Shown: positions 8,301 to 17,300 of the stretch, in pieces | How the letters are laid out: each line of letters starts with the position of its first letter | Position numbering within the stretch: position 1 is the stretch's first letter | From: Oasisia sp. SBJ-2009 | Lineage: Eukaryota; Annelida; Polychaeta; Sabellida; Siboglinidae | Direction: 5' to 3' | Length of the DNA stretch: 64,000 bases | Assembly: GCA_964017155.1 (NCBI GenBank) | Contig: OZ024856.1 | Span: 2,370,201 to 2,434,200, forward strand | The notes under the pieces: generated by a model | Told to the model about the DNA's origin: nothing | The model's database searches: none | Seen by the model: the letters and a program-made list of their open reading frames with translations, nothing else | Program-made: the position numbers and the translations under genes

Positions 8301-10471
8301 AACAATGCATTTGTTCGTGTTCATTCATCCTTTGTTTCTTGGTCTTCTGCAACTGTCAACGTCTACAACTGTCTACAGATTGGTGTGTTGGTTGATGGGC
8401 GTGCTGTGTCAGCATCTCCCTTCATGTTCTCTTAAGTTGTCATGTCTGGCTCCAGTCTCCTCATTAAAGGACAAAAAAAGGCTACGGCTTCGTGTCATAC
8501 ACCTAATAGAGTTTATACAAAGTAACAATTTCCACATATACTCAATTTTTTAACGTCAGCGGTTTACTCAGAATGTGACTTTAAAGTCTAAAATTCTAAC
8601 GAAATCCACGATGGTCTAGATGCCGCCATGGGTGAAGGGTTAATTTGGCTTGGCCATTCAGCGCGCGGCATTCTATATCTCGGTCAGCTTCCGGCGACGT
8701 TGTTAAGGGTCAACAACTTCGACAGTTCGTTCAGTTGGTGTGACATCTAGCAGCTGCTTATAGACGTATATCTAAATCTGTGGTTAAATCTATGGTAAAC
8801 TTTAGTAAGTATGCCTTCGTGTTCGGCATACGGTTGCAATAATAGTTGAAACAACCGGTAGTTTTGAAGCAATGGATGCACGTTGGTGATTTGTGGGCGT
8901 ACTGTTTGGCACTTTGCTCGGTCCATTTTGAGGAGAAATGCTTTGATGTAGACATGTATCATCAGTTGATGGGATGATTTCAGCGATAACAATAATAGAC
9001 AACTTTATATTTACCGTCATCAGCATGTTATGCGCGTTGCCGAGTTGCAGCCATTTCATGACTACAGCCAAACCCTATGCAGGGAATCTACGTGGAGAGC
9101 GCCTCGATCACCGTCGTGACGTCATTCTTCGTCTAAGATGGGGTAGCGCATAGAATTTGGATGGCTGGGTGTTAAAAAATATTTTTCTGGTAAACCGCTG
9201 GCATTAAAAAAATGAGTATATGTGGAAATTGTTACTTTATATTAACTCTATTAGGTGTATGCCACGTAAAAGTTAACTTTGTTTGTCCTTTAAACAACAG
9301 TTTCAGGTCTTTATATGACCTACTTTACCATCAACATTCATCTAACATATTTATATAACTAAACATCCCTGTTGTGTTTGCTGTGAAAAGCTCTTCTTTT
9401 ATCACATTTTACCCAATTTCTCCTTTGTTTGTGCAACATCTCCAAACAATTAAATGTCGGTATAATTCCAGAGAATTTGTTCTACATCTTTATTTGCCTA
9501 ATGCAGAGTATGAAATTAATATTCTGGGAAACTGTACAGTTAAAATTCATACACTTATTGATATTGTCTGCTGCACTCGTGCTATTTTAGCGTATGAATA
9601 ACCAGGAAAAATGCCAATTACATGATTATGGTGAATAGACTACATAGTGACTATGATTCACCAAAACACATTTCATAATTTGTAGTAGTTTATGTGATCA
9701 TTTGTCACAATTGTGAAATAAAGTTACTGCTAGTACTACACGTCATATCAGAAAACAGGGATGTTTAGCTGTAAATGTGTCAACTTGGCTGCAACTGTGC
9801 GCTTTATGATTTCAGACAAACCTCCCAAAGGCCGAGACATCCGCCAGGCGTTCCAGCGCTCCAACAAGAAGGCAGTGTCCACAAACACACAGGGCAGTAG
9901 TGGGACAGACAGTTCCCTGTTTCCACACACGGGCCACAGGCTGGGCACCGGACCCACGACTGACAACACACACACTTTCCCACAGCCCTCGTGTTCAGCC
10001 AACTCACACACTGGACCGGTGACCACCATTGTACTTGACACGTCATCAGAGAGTGACATCGACACTGACTTAGCCGGGAGGATGGCGCTGAAACGGTGGT
10101 CTGTCAACAGTGGCATTATGGGACATGAGAAAGTCAAGCGACGGTACGTGAGTAGTTCAGACACAGACTCCGACAGACACGAACTGCATCGACCCAGTAG
10201 TATAGCATCACACAAGAAATGTTGTGTCACTGAGTCGGAAACGGGGAAGACGCAAGGTGCTAGCTGTTCACAAGGTCAAGGTCATGATAGAAACGCAAGT
10301 GAAACTGAAGTAACGAACACGGACGTTAACACATGTGCTGCAACGTCTGGGGACACTCTACCCTCTGGTGACACTCTACCCTCTGGTGACATTCGGGTAG
10401 AGTGTCCCAACTGTGGACTGTCAGTGACTGCTTCTACCATCAATCAACATCTAGATGAATGTTTAACATAG
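2224..10471 (+). CDS. SPRTN: SPRTN (Spartan) DNA-dependent metalloprotease, complete seven-exon gene
   Basis: Spartan cuts proteins crosslinked to DNA during replication. Exons: 2224-2303, 3059-3232, 4014-4122, 4884-4928, 6106-6180, 7363-7609, 9816-10471; all junctions are GT-AG and phases join to 461 residues (human about 489). The N-terminus MDDYAFALQLQEQ matches the family start. The SprT domain includes DPTPDIRVLF, CAGICVYEGKGG and the active site HEMIH (residues 122-126) with third zinc ligand His141 in DGHGPQF, at the same 15-residue spacing as in human. The zinc-binding subdomain follows (HWWRC, RPPYFGYVKRAMNR, CGG). The tail is Ser/Thr-rich and ends in a UBZ4 finger (CPNC near 440, HLDEC near 455). 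No SHP (p97) or PIP (PCNA) box is evident. An alternative exon 1 end at 2286 joined to an acceptor at 3071 would also keep frame but has a poorer acceptor. Confidence 0.95.
3059..3232 (+). CDS. SPRTN: SPRTN exon 2
   Basis: Acceptor TTGTCTTGCAG, donor GTATGT, ends in phase 2. Encodes the start of the SprT domain: GRWEMIDPTPDIRVLF, FNKEFFW, VEVRWSPRMTS. Confidence 0.93.
3267..3512. mobile_element. Possible short terminal-inverted-repeat element in SPRTN intron 2
   Basis: About 246 bp whose ends are inverted near-copies (GGGATAGAAATATA at the left, the complement of GGGATCGATATA at the right). Just inside, GGTAGTC / GGACTACC motifs occur on both arms. No coding capacity, and no clear target duplication was seen, so the class is unknown. 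Confidence 0.4.
3690..3995 (+). mobile_element. tRNA-derived SINE in SPRTN intron 2
   Basis: A Pol III B-box-like GGGTTTGAATCC lies at 3752-3763 and is followed by a body with TTGCTCCAGTTTACTCAGC, TACCTGGC and CTTCCCAGAGAATACTGGGA. This is the layout of tRNA-derived SINEs common in marine invertebrates. The 3' end (GGGCTATACTACTAAGG) lies only about 20-30 bp before exon 3 of SPRTN. Confidence 0.7.
4014..4122 (+). CDS. SPRTN: SPRTN exon 3
   Basis: Acceptor GTGGCCAG, donor GTGAGT, ends in phase 0. Encodes CAGICVYEGKGGLCSVRLS and LLKLRPRSDLIETLL, directly ahead of the catalytic helix. Confidence 0.95.
4884..4928 (+). CDS. SPRTN: SPRTN exon 4 (catalytic HEMIH)
   Basis: A 45-nt exon with acceptor TGTTTCAG and donor GTAAGT, phase 0 at both ends. 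Encodes HEMIHAYLFVTNNDR, the HExxH zinc metalloprotease motif. It is too short to appear as an ORF on its own. Confidence 0.95.
5030..5495 (+). mobile_element. 5'-truncated CR1/L2-like LINE 3' end in SPRTN intron 4
   Basis: Broken frames on the plus strand give the C-terminal signature of a CR1/L2-type reverse transcriptase: LHWLPL near 5045, and KHAFSVAAPTI, stop, NQLPIAIKSS, then KKLKTYLFEIAF at about 5213-5335. It ends in AGCGCTATAGAAG and a short ATT tail (5480-5491). Stops and frameshifts show that it is dead. Orientation is the same as SPRTN. Confidence 0.8.
6106..6180 (+). CDS. SPRTN: SPRTN exon 5
   Basis: Acceptor GTTGACAG, donor GTGAGT, phase 0 at both ends, 25 codons. Encodes DHDGHGPQF, which carries the third zinc ligand, then HMHRINSATGAHLS. 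Confidence 0.95.
6600..7362 (+). repeat. About 26-copy minisatellite made of copies of the SPRTN exon 6 acceptor
   Basis: Units of mostly 27-32 bp have the form ACAG-GTGTATCACAAC followed by ATTCTGTGTGTCGT. The real exon 6 starts with exactly GTGTATCACAAC after ACAG, so each unit repeats the AG acceptor and the first 12 exon bases. Early copies (6610-6830) are more diverged. Using the acceptor nearest the exon (28 nt upstream) would shift frame and hit a TGA at about 7383. The one 147 nt upstream, near 7216, would keep frame and add 49 codons. Confidence 0.9.
7363..7609 (+). CDS. SPRTN: SPRTN exon 6
   Basis: Begins GTGTATCACAAC (VYHN) directly after AATACAG and ends in phase 1 before GTAAGT. 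Encodes VYHNFHDEV, HWWRCDGRC, RPPYFGYVKRAMNRAPS and TCGGSF, which is the zinc-binding subdomain. The acceptor is the last member of a row of near-identical acceptor copies (6600-7362). Confidence 0.95.
7851..8184. repeat. 15-bp minisatellite in SPRTN intron 6
   Basis: About 22 nearly perfect copies of GGTCACTGCCAGGGT, with one variant copy (CACGGCCAG near 7890). The unit is a multiple of three, so all frames stay open on both strands; these ORFs are artefacts. It directly abuts the tRNA-like fragment at 8198-8265. Confidence 0.95.
8198..8265 (-). mobile_element. tRNA-like SINE head fragment
   Basis: The minus strand shows an A-box-like TTTAGTGGTT and a B-box-like CCGGGTTCAATACC at tRNA spacing around a CGCCTGGCATGCCGGCG stem region, close to tRNA-Gly. 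The acceptor stem does not pair well and no intact tRNA is present, so a SINE head or tRNA pseudogene is likely. Confidence 0.5.
8468..9289. mobile_element. Kolobok-like non-autonomous DNA transposon in SPRTN intron 6
   Basis: An 822-bp segment flanked by TTAA (8464-8467 and 9290-9293) with imperfect terminal inverted repeats of about 110 bp. The ends read AGGACA and TGTCCT; subterminal blocks such as GCATACACCTAATAGAG and AGTAACAATTTCCACATA recur inverted. Inside is a THAP-type zinc-finger remnant. TTAA target duplications together with a THAP domain are features of the Kolobok superfamily. No DDE transposase core remains, so the copy is non-autonomous. Confidence 0.72.
8811..8956 (+). pseudogene. 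THAP zinc-finger remnant inside the Kolobok-like element
   Basis: ATG at 8811 opens MPSCSAYGCNNS, the C-x4-C start of a THAP domain, then a stop. After a frameshift the sequence continues KQWMHVGDLWAYCLALCSVHF and EEKCFD, which supplies the C-x2-H half (CSVH). One frameshift and in-frame stops break it. THAP domains are the DNA-binding part of P and Kolobok transposases. Confidence 0.7.
9816..10471 (+). CDS. SPRTN: SPRTN exon 7 (disordered tail, UBZ4)
   Basis: Acceptor TGATTTCAG; stop TAG at 10469-10471. Encodes a low-complexity tail with a SUMO-interacting-like patch TIVLDTSSESDIDTD (about residues 314-328), a basic patch EKVKRRY, a small in-frame duplication TLPSGDTLPSGD, and the final ubiquitin-binding UBZ4 finger with CPNC and HLDEC. 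Confidence 0.93.
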
Positions 10472-13400
10472 TTGAGTGTGTCCTGTAGATGGAGCCACTG
10501 TTCTCATTTTCCTGGGAGACCTGGTTTGTTTGTAAAGTCTAGTTTGGTTACATACCACAATTAGTGAGACACTCTGTCACACTCTTGTCTCTGTAAGATT
10601 TGCAATCTTGCTGTTCCCACAATGTATTGCATTTACCAAAATCTACTAAAAAGTGAATTTTTCCTGTTATTACATCGTTCTGGATGCCTATTGTTTAAAT
10701 GATATTACTTAAAAATGTTATTGTTTCTATGGTAACTGGTGTTATTTGAAGCAGTTAAAATTATACAATGTCAGCTTCATTTTAATAGTTTATTTTTATT
10801 ACATGCAAAAAAATATGTTTTAGTGTATGGGTCTTTAAGTATAAATTTTTACATTATCTTATTCTGGTTTGGTGAAGGTAAAAAAATTGGTTTTGCAAAT
10901 TTTGTCCAGTTATTTTATTTCAATGCAATCTGTCAGGACACAGAAACACTATCAATGTTCGTCTAAATAGGATATCTACAACAACAAATATCTTGTTACT
11001 GTTGGTTGTTTTACTACTGATTTGTGTTTTATTGATGAGGAGGCATTCATTAAAGGTGTCGAAGAGAAAACATGATGTGTTACATCAAATGTCTTGCAGT
11101 GTTAAGCTTATTTATTTGTTGCTGTCAGCCAGATATGGCAACCATTGTTCAGCCAATTTTGTAGTAGATTGTGAGAGCGAGTATTCCAGCGAAAAATCAG
11201 CAATGCACTTAAACCTTGTATTCTGTAAAACATTTGCATAATTTTATATGTGTGTAAGCAACGAATCGATAAAACCATGCGCAGCGTATTAGTATACATG
11301 TCCCTCACAGACACAGTCAAAAGGACATGAGCAGTGGCACAATAATTTTAACCAGTTGGTATTCTGTTGGATTTGCCGACTCACAAAAAGTAGTTCCCAA
11401 TTTGTTTTACTCGTCCTTAGATACAGCCACATTAAAAATAACGTGTATCTGTGTATGTTCATATATATATATATACATAATTATATTGAAGCCAATGAAG
11501 TTTAAGGCCTCAGCTTTGCACTAGAAATTCCCATTTGTACCACTACTTTGCTGGTCGCTGGCAGCTTAGTAAAATAATCACGTTTTGACTGGTTGCCATC
11601 ATCATCATCAAATGAGGGCAACAAGAAAGTCAAAATGAGACGCAAGACACTGTCTACAACCGAATATTTAGTTTAACTGGTTCCACACTAGGAGACGTTA
11701 CTTGTATAATCCAGTGGAAAACAACGGGTATCCGTAAACAACTGTAATTTTCAGGTCATTATAGCTAGTCCGACAGGACTGTCCTTCTACAAGTGTACTA
11801 GTCCGAGCTCTAAAATTACTCCCGGACGATCGGACCAGCCTTATTTCACAGCCTGCATGAGGGGATTTGGCATGCCAATATTACGATTGTGACCACAGGG
11901 TAGGGTGGTCTTGGAACTGTCCTCATGCAGTGTGACATATTTTATGGATGACACTAGAAGAGCTGAGAATAGCAACTGTCGTAACAGTGAGAGGGTCACG
12001 ACACAACACCTGTCTCAGGTGAATGTCACGGATGACAACACCTGTCTCAGGTGAATGTCGCGGATGACAACACCTGTCTCAGGTGAATGTCACGGATGAC
12101 AACACCTGTCTCAGGTGAATGTCGCGGATGACACGGACTAAAGTCAGTACAAAACAATGAAATAACATTTGGAACTTATAATTTATTTTAGTATCAACAG
12201 TTTTCATACAAGAATAAAGTATTTTAACAGACCATTGCTAAAATTATTCAACGATTACCTGGAAGCTAAACACTACTAAAAACTAACGATGCGAGGAAGG
12301 AATCGTGACAACGCCCTCCACACACACGCCACAATCTACAGACAGACACAGGTGAACAATAATATATGTCTACAGTTATGACCATCATATACAAGTAGTG
12401 GCCAAACCACTGGACAGGGGTCAGTAGTAGCACCGCTTACTGTAATGTATGTAATTTTACAACACTCACATTCACACATTGCTGCACATTCTGACCACGT
12501 TAAATGCAGCAGCAGCAGGGCACATTTTCCCACAGCGCTGCAAACGTTTAGCATAAATAGTTTAACATTTTAGTATCTGGACCAAAGCTTCCAAAAAGGT
12601 TCAGTTGCATTATAATTATTTTAATGCGGAAGCTTAGTTGTTATGTATAAATATTGAAAAACAACATTTCTTTATTCTGCTAACACAATCCAGTCAAATG
12701 TATACATAGCCAGTTGTGAAATAGTTCCAACATCAGCAAAATGAATTAAGAACTATTTCAGTGCTGTGCTAACTGTAATTGTAAGCCAACATACCATGTA
12801 TCACTATACAAAGCAATAGACAAGCTCATACAACGGTTGCTACAATTTACAACCCGGTAAAATTTTGATCTGTTGAACGAAATCGGATATTGTTCAACAT
12901 ACCTTGTGTTTATACACACACATATATGATGCAATACTTTTTTCATCAGAACAATCGTTGATAGTTCATTTTGGTTACAAAGGTTTTGTTCTAGTTGTTA
13001 GAATTTGCGGCCATGCAACATATAAATCATGACATTGCAACGGAAAATGCCAACAGACCACAAAAGCATATTGTATAAATATTACCTGTGCAAAAATTCT
13101 ACATATTGTACATAATCTGCAAGAAACATCTACTTGAATACACACGTAAGCTACATTTTATTTCAGCAATGAACAACTATTTGATTATATGATAGATTAC
13201 ACTCACAATATTAACTGCACATTTAAATACAAGTTTAAGAGTGAGCACGTGCAACTGTGCCACACAAAATGCTTTAGCAGTTTGTATAACGTCAAGTGCA
13301 TGCATCATAATAATCTTTGCGTCGACCATTTCTGTATGGCTACATTTTGTGTTCTACAAGTTATCTGTGACACAACATTCAATCAATTAGACCACCACAA

Positions 13401-14101
13401 CGTAAACAAATGTTTCACCTAATCAATAGTGTACAATTCACAGCAGTAGTCACTTTCATTTTCGCTTAAGTCTATTTAAGTTATCATCTCACTCTTATTG
13501 CCAAGATGAACTTTTGTTAGATTATGGCATTAACAGTAGATATAAACAAGCCATTTACTGAGAACATACAGATGTCATAACACGTTGAAGTACACAGTAA
13601 CATGTAACTAATTTGTCATCAGATTTGAACAACTACATTGCCTGTTTGGACGGGTCAGTGACATCTAGGAGCATGCATCGACTTTCATTTGTAGACGTCA
13701 TTGTCAAACACGTGTCATCAAACATTGTAACTATGTCACTGGTCGACATCACAAAATGTTATATAACTTTTTATCATTGGTAAACATGTGACATCAAACG
13801 TTATGATATCTTTGTCACTGATAAATGTCGTTAAATCGTTAAACACGTATCATCAAATGTCATGATAACTCTTTCAGTTATCTCGCACTGGTTCTCATCA
13901 TTCTCAGTATAAAATGCTTCAAGTAATATCCCTGCAAACCATAACGAGGGCAGTCGAACGCTGCCACAATGACCTTGACCCTGCCATGCTGACCTTACAC
14001 CTTCAGTCAGCCCCAACAGGTGTACAGCATCGATGCACACGGATGACAACAGGAAGCGATGGCACCCTATAAAATGACCCTCGAACAGGGGGTGCGCCCC
14101 C
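10472..14101. other. Convergent intergenic region: 3' UTRs of SPRTN and kindlin
   Basis: This 3.6 kb lies between the two stop codons, so both 3' untranslated regions are here. It is AT-rich and non-coding. Apart from the 32-bp repeat at 12003-12140 and a short TA run near 11460 I see no RNA gene, exon or recognised transposon. Poly(A) sites could not be assigned with confidence. Confidence 0.6.
12003..12140. repeat. 32-bp tandem repeat, about four copies
   Basis: The unit contains ACACCTGTCTCAGGTGAATG and CGGATGACA; copies alternate between GTCACGG and GTCGCGG. Each unit carries the short palindromic pair CACCTG/CAGGTG. Confidence 0.85.
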
Positions 14102-14389
14102 CTATATCCAGCCCCCTGTGAGCTTGTGAAACATCTCCTCGTTGAGAGTCTGACTCTTGTCCCCGGCCCTCATGGACAGGAAGATGTAGCCCCCGATGAA
14201 CTCGTGCACCACCTTGCAGTCGGCGGTGAGGCAGTGGAAGGCCACCTTGTCCTCGAAGCACACCTGCACCTGTTTGATCTCCCAGTTCACGCTCCACGAC
14301 TGCATGTTCTGGAAGCGCCAAGTCTTGAGCGTGTCGCCCGAGTGAACGTCCATCAGCAGCATACGGGTCGACGAAATCCCCAACAACTC
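14102..14389 (-). CDS. FERMT: Kindlin last coding exon, F3 (PTB-like)
   Basis: Acceptor GTTGACAG; stop TAG at 14104-14102. Encodes [36 protein letters not shown] and [16 protein letters not shown], then [10 protein letters not shown]. The vertebrate integrin-binding QW pair is SW here: Trp is kept, Gln is replaced by Ser. Confidence 0.96.
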   Translation of the reverse strand, partial: ELLGISSTRMLLMDVHSGDTLKTWRFQNMQSWSVNWEIKQVQVCFEDKVAFHCLTADCKVVHEFIGGYIFLSMRAGDKSQTLNEEMFHKLTGGWI

Positions 14390-17300
14390 CTGTCAACACG
14401 ACGTCACATTGTCACCACTGTCATGACCCACACGTCACTAAGGTTTGTTTTTACTGATTTGACTTATGCAGGATTAAATCTATCATGTAATCTACTTTCA
14501 TGGGTAACATGCAGTTAGTATTTAATTAATGATTGTGTATGTGTTCAGCTTGAGTTTGGTTGTCTTTTAAACATACCGTATTATCCCTAATAGAGGCACA
14601 CCTCCTAATAGAAGCCCACCCCCTTTTATGGATGGGAAACAGTCCATGAACATTTATTTTAGCAGTGATGGTAATGTGATGTGCTGAACTGCGATGTGAT
14701 ATGATGAACTGTGATGTGATGTGTTGTACTGCGATGTGATGTGTTGTACTGCGATGTGATATGATGAACTGCGATGTGATATGATGAACTGTGATGTGAT
14801 GTGTTGTACTGTAATGTGATGTGTTGTACTGCAATGTGATGTGTTGTACTGCGATGTGATGTGTAGTACTGCGATGTGATGTGATGTGTTGTACTGCGAT
14901 GTGATGTGTTGTACTGCAATGTGATGTGATGTGTTGTACTGCGATGTGATGTGTTGTACTGTGATGTGATGTGAGGTTGTACCTCCTTCTTGCTGCCCTT
15001 CATCTTCACCAGGAAGTAGGTGGTGCCGTAGTCGGGCAGGGCCTGCCACGCCTTGATGTAGTTCATCTTTGCCTCCACCAGACCCATGTCCTTCAGGTTG
15101 CTTTGAGCGTCCAGGATTCTGTGGGAGATCTGTGTCAACAGAAGACAACACTTACACTTCAACAATGGACACATCAGGAACAAATCTTACAGTTCTACCA
15201 GATCCAGCTCACTTTCTCTCTGGCCCAAAATGTCTGTATCTCAGGCAGTTATGAATTCATGAGTGGCTTGAAACATATTCTTAAATACCAATTTTGTGAT
15301 TTACAAATTTTAAACACCATTTAGTTAGCAACAAAAGTGTAGTTATTTTTTTATTTGTATACATGAAAACCTGGTCATGTAAAAACAATGTTACCATAAA
15401 TATGCTGTTGGAATAATATCAAACATAAACTTATTCATATAAAATCACATGTTGACATAAAACAAGTGGGAAATCTCCAACCACTATGTGCTTCAATTGT
15501 TTTCAATTTGTTGAGGTTTCAATCACCCATTCTTTTCAAGAGGAGTAAGAGGAGTGTGAGCATTTTGCAAAAATAAAAATAAATTACATTTCAATTGTTA
15601 TCACCAAGTTCCTTTAATTACCACTAGATGGCAACACAGTAGTTATCCGAAGAAGTTTGTTGACACCAACTGAAATGTAATGCGAAAAAATGGAAACAAG
15701 TCGCAAAGTAGATAAAAGGAATACTGCTTTGTATCTGTCCACAAGTAAGTCGGGTTCACGCACTTGTTTAGTCTTGAGTTTCTTCACGAAGCGCGGCGCT
15801 ACAAACTCCTCTGGCTGGACGTCCAGGCCACTCCCGTCCACCTGGTCAGCCGCGGCTGGACGCTGCATGTGCAGGAAGGCCAGGATGGACTTGACCTCCA
15901 TGTCATAGGAGCTGTCCGCCATGGTCTTGCCCTTGGATGCCAGACGACACGCAGCCATCCACTTGGCATACTGGTCCTCCTGAGGTCAGAGGTCAACAGG
16001 GTCACAAACACACATAGGTGACTACCTGAGACAATGTTACCACCGGGGACTGTTGCTATGGGCGACGATGTTACTACGGGACATTGTTACTACCGGGGAC
16101 AATGTCACTATTTTGGGACAGTGTTACTACCGGGGAGTGTTACTATGGGGGACAGTGTTACTAGCGGGGACAGTGTAACTACCGGGGACAGTGTTACTAC
16201 TGGGGACAGTGTTACTATTGGGGACAGTGTTACTACTGGGGACAGTGTTACTATTGGGGACAGTGTTACTGCTGGGGACAGTGTTACTATTGGGGACAGA
16301 GTTACTACTGGGGACAGTGTTACTACTGGGGACAGTGTTGCTACTGGGGACAGTGTTACTACTGGGGACAGTGTTACTACTGGGGACAGTGTTACTACTG
16401 GGGACAGTGTTACTACTGGGGACAGTGTTACTACTGGGGACAGTGTTACTACTGGGGACAGTGTTACTATTGGGGACAGTGTTACTACTGGGGACAGTGT
16501 TACTATTGGGGACAGAGTTACTACTGGGGACAGTGTTACTACTGGGGACAGTGTTGCTACTGGGGAATGTGTTACTACTGGGGACAGTGTTACTACTGGG
16601 GACAGAGTTACTACTGTGGACAGTGTTACTATTGGGGACAGAGTTACTACTGTGGACAGTGTTACTACTGGGGACAGTGTTACTACTGGGGACAGAGTTA
16701 CTACTGGGGACAGTGTTACTATTGGGGACAGTGTTACTACTGGGGACAGTGTTACTATTGGGGACAGAGTTACTACTGGGGACAGTGTTACTACTGGGGA
16801 CAGTGTTGCTACTGGGGAATGTGTTACTACTGGGGACAGTGTTACTACTGGGGACAGAGTTACTACTGTGGACAGTGTTACTATTGGGGACAGAGTTACT
16901 ACTGTGGACAGTGTTACTACTGGGGACAGTGTTACTATTGGGGACAGAGTTACTACTGGGGACAGTGTTACTACTGGGGACAGTGTTGCTACTGGGGACA
17001 GTGTTACTATTGGGGACAGTGTTACTACTGGGGACAGTGTTACTATTGGGGACATAGTTACTACTGGGGACAGTGTTGCTACTGGGGACAGTGTTACTAC
17101 TGGGGACAGTGTTACTACTGGGGACAGTGTTACTACTGGGGACAGTGTTACTACTGGGGACAGTGTTACTACTGGGGACAGTGTTGCTACTGGGGACAGT
17201 GTTGCTACTGGGGACAGTGTTACTATTGGGGACAGTGTTACTACTGGGGACAGTGTTACTATTGGGGACATAGTTACTACTGGGGACAGTGTTACTACTG

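Noticed and set aside
7780..8395. ORFs of GGHCQ or VTTLA repeats
   Set aside because: Translation of the 15-bp minisatellite in SPRTN intron 6.
14540..14640. CCGTATTATCCCTAATAGAGG-like block resembling an end of a DNA transposon
   Set aside because: Only one end could be seen and no matching inverted end or target duplication was found.
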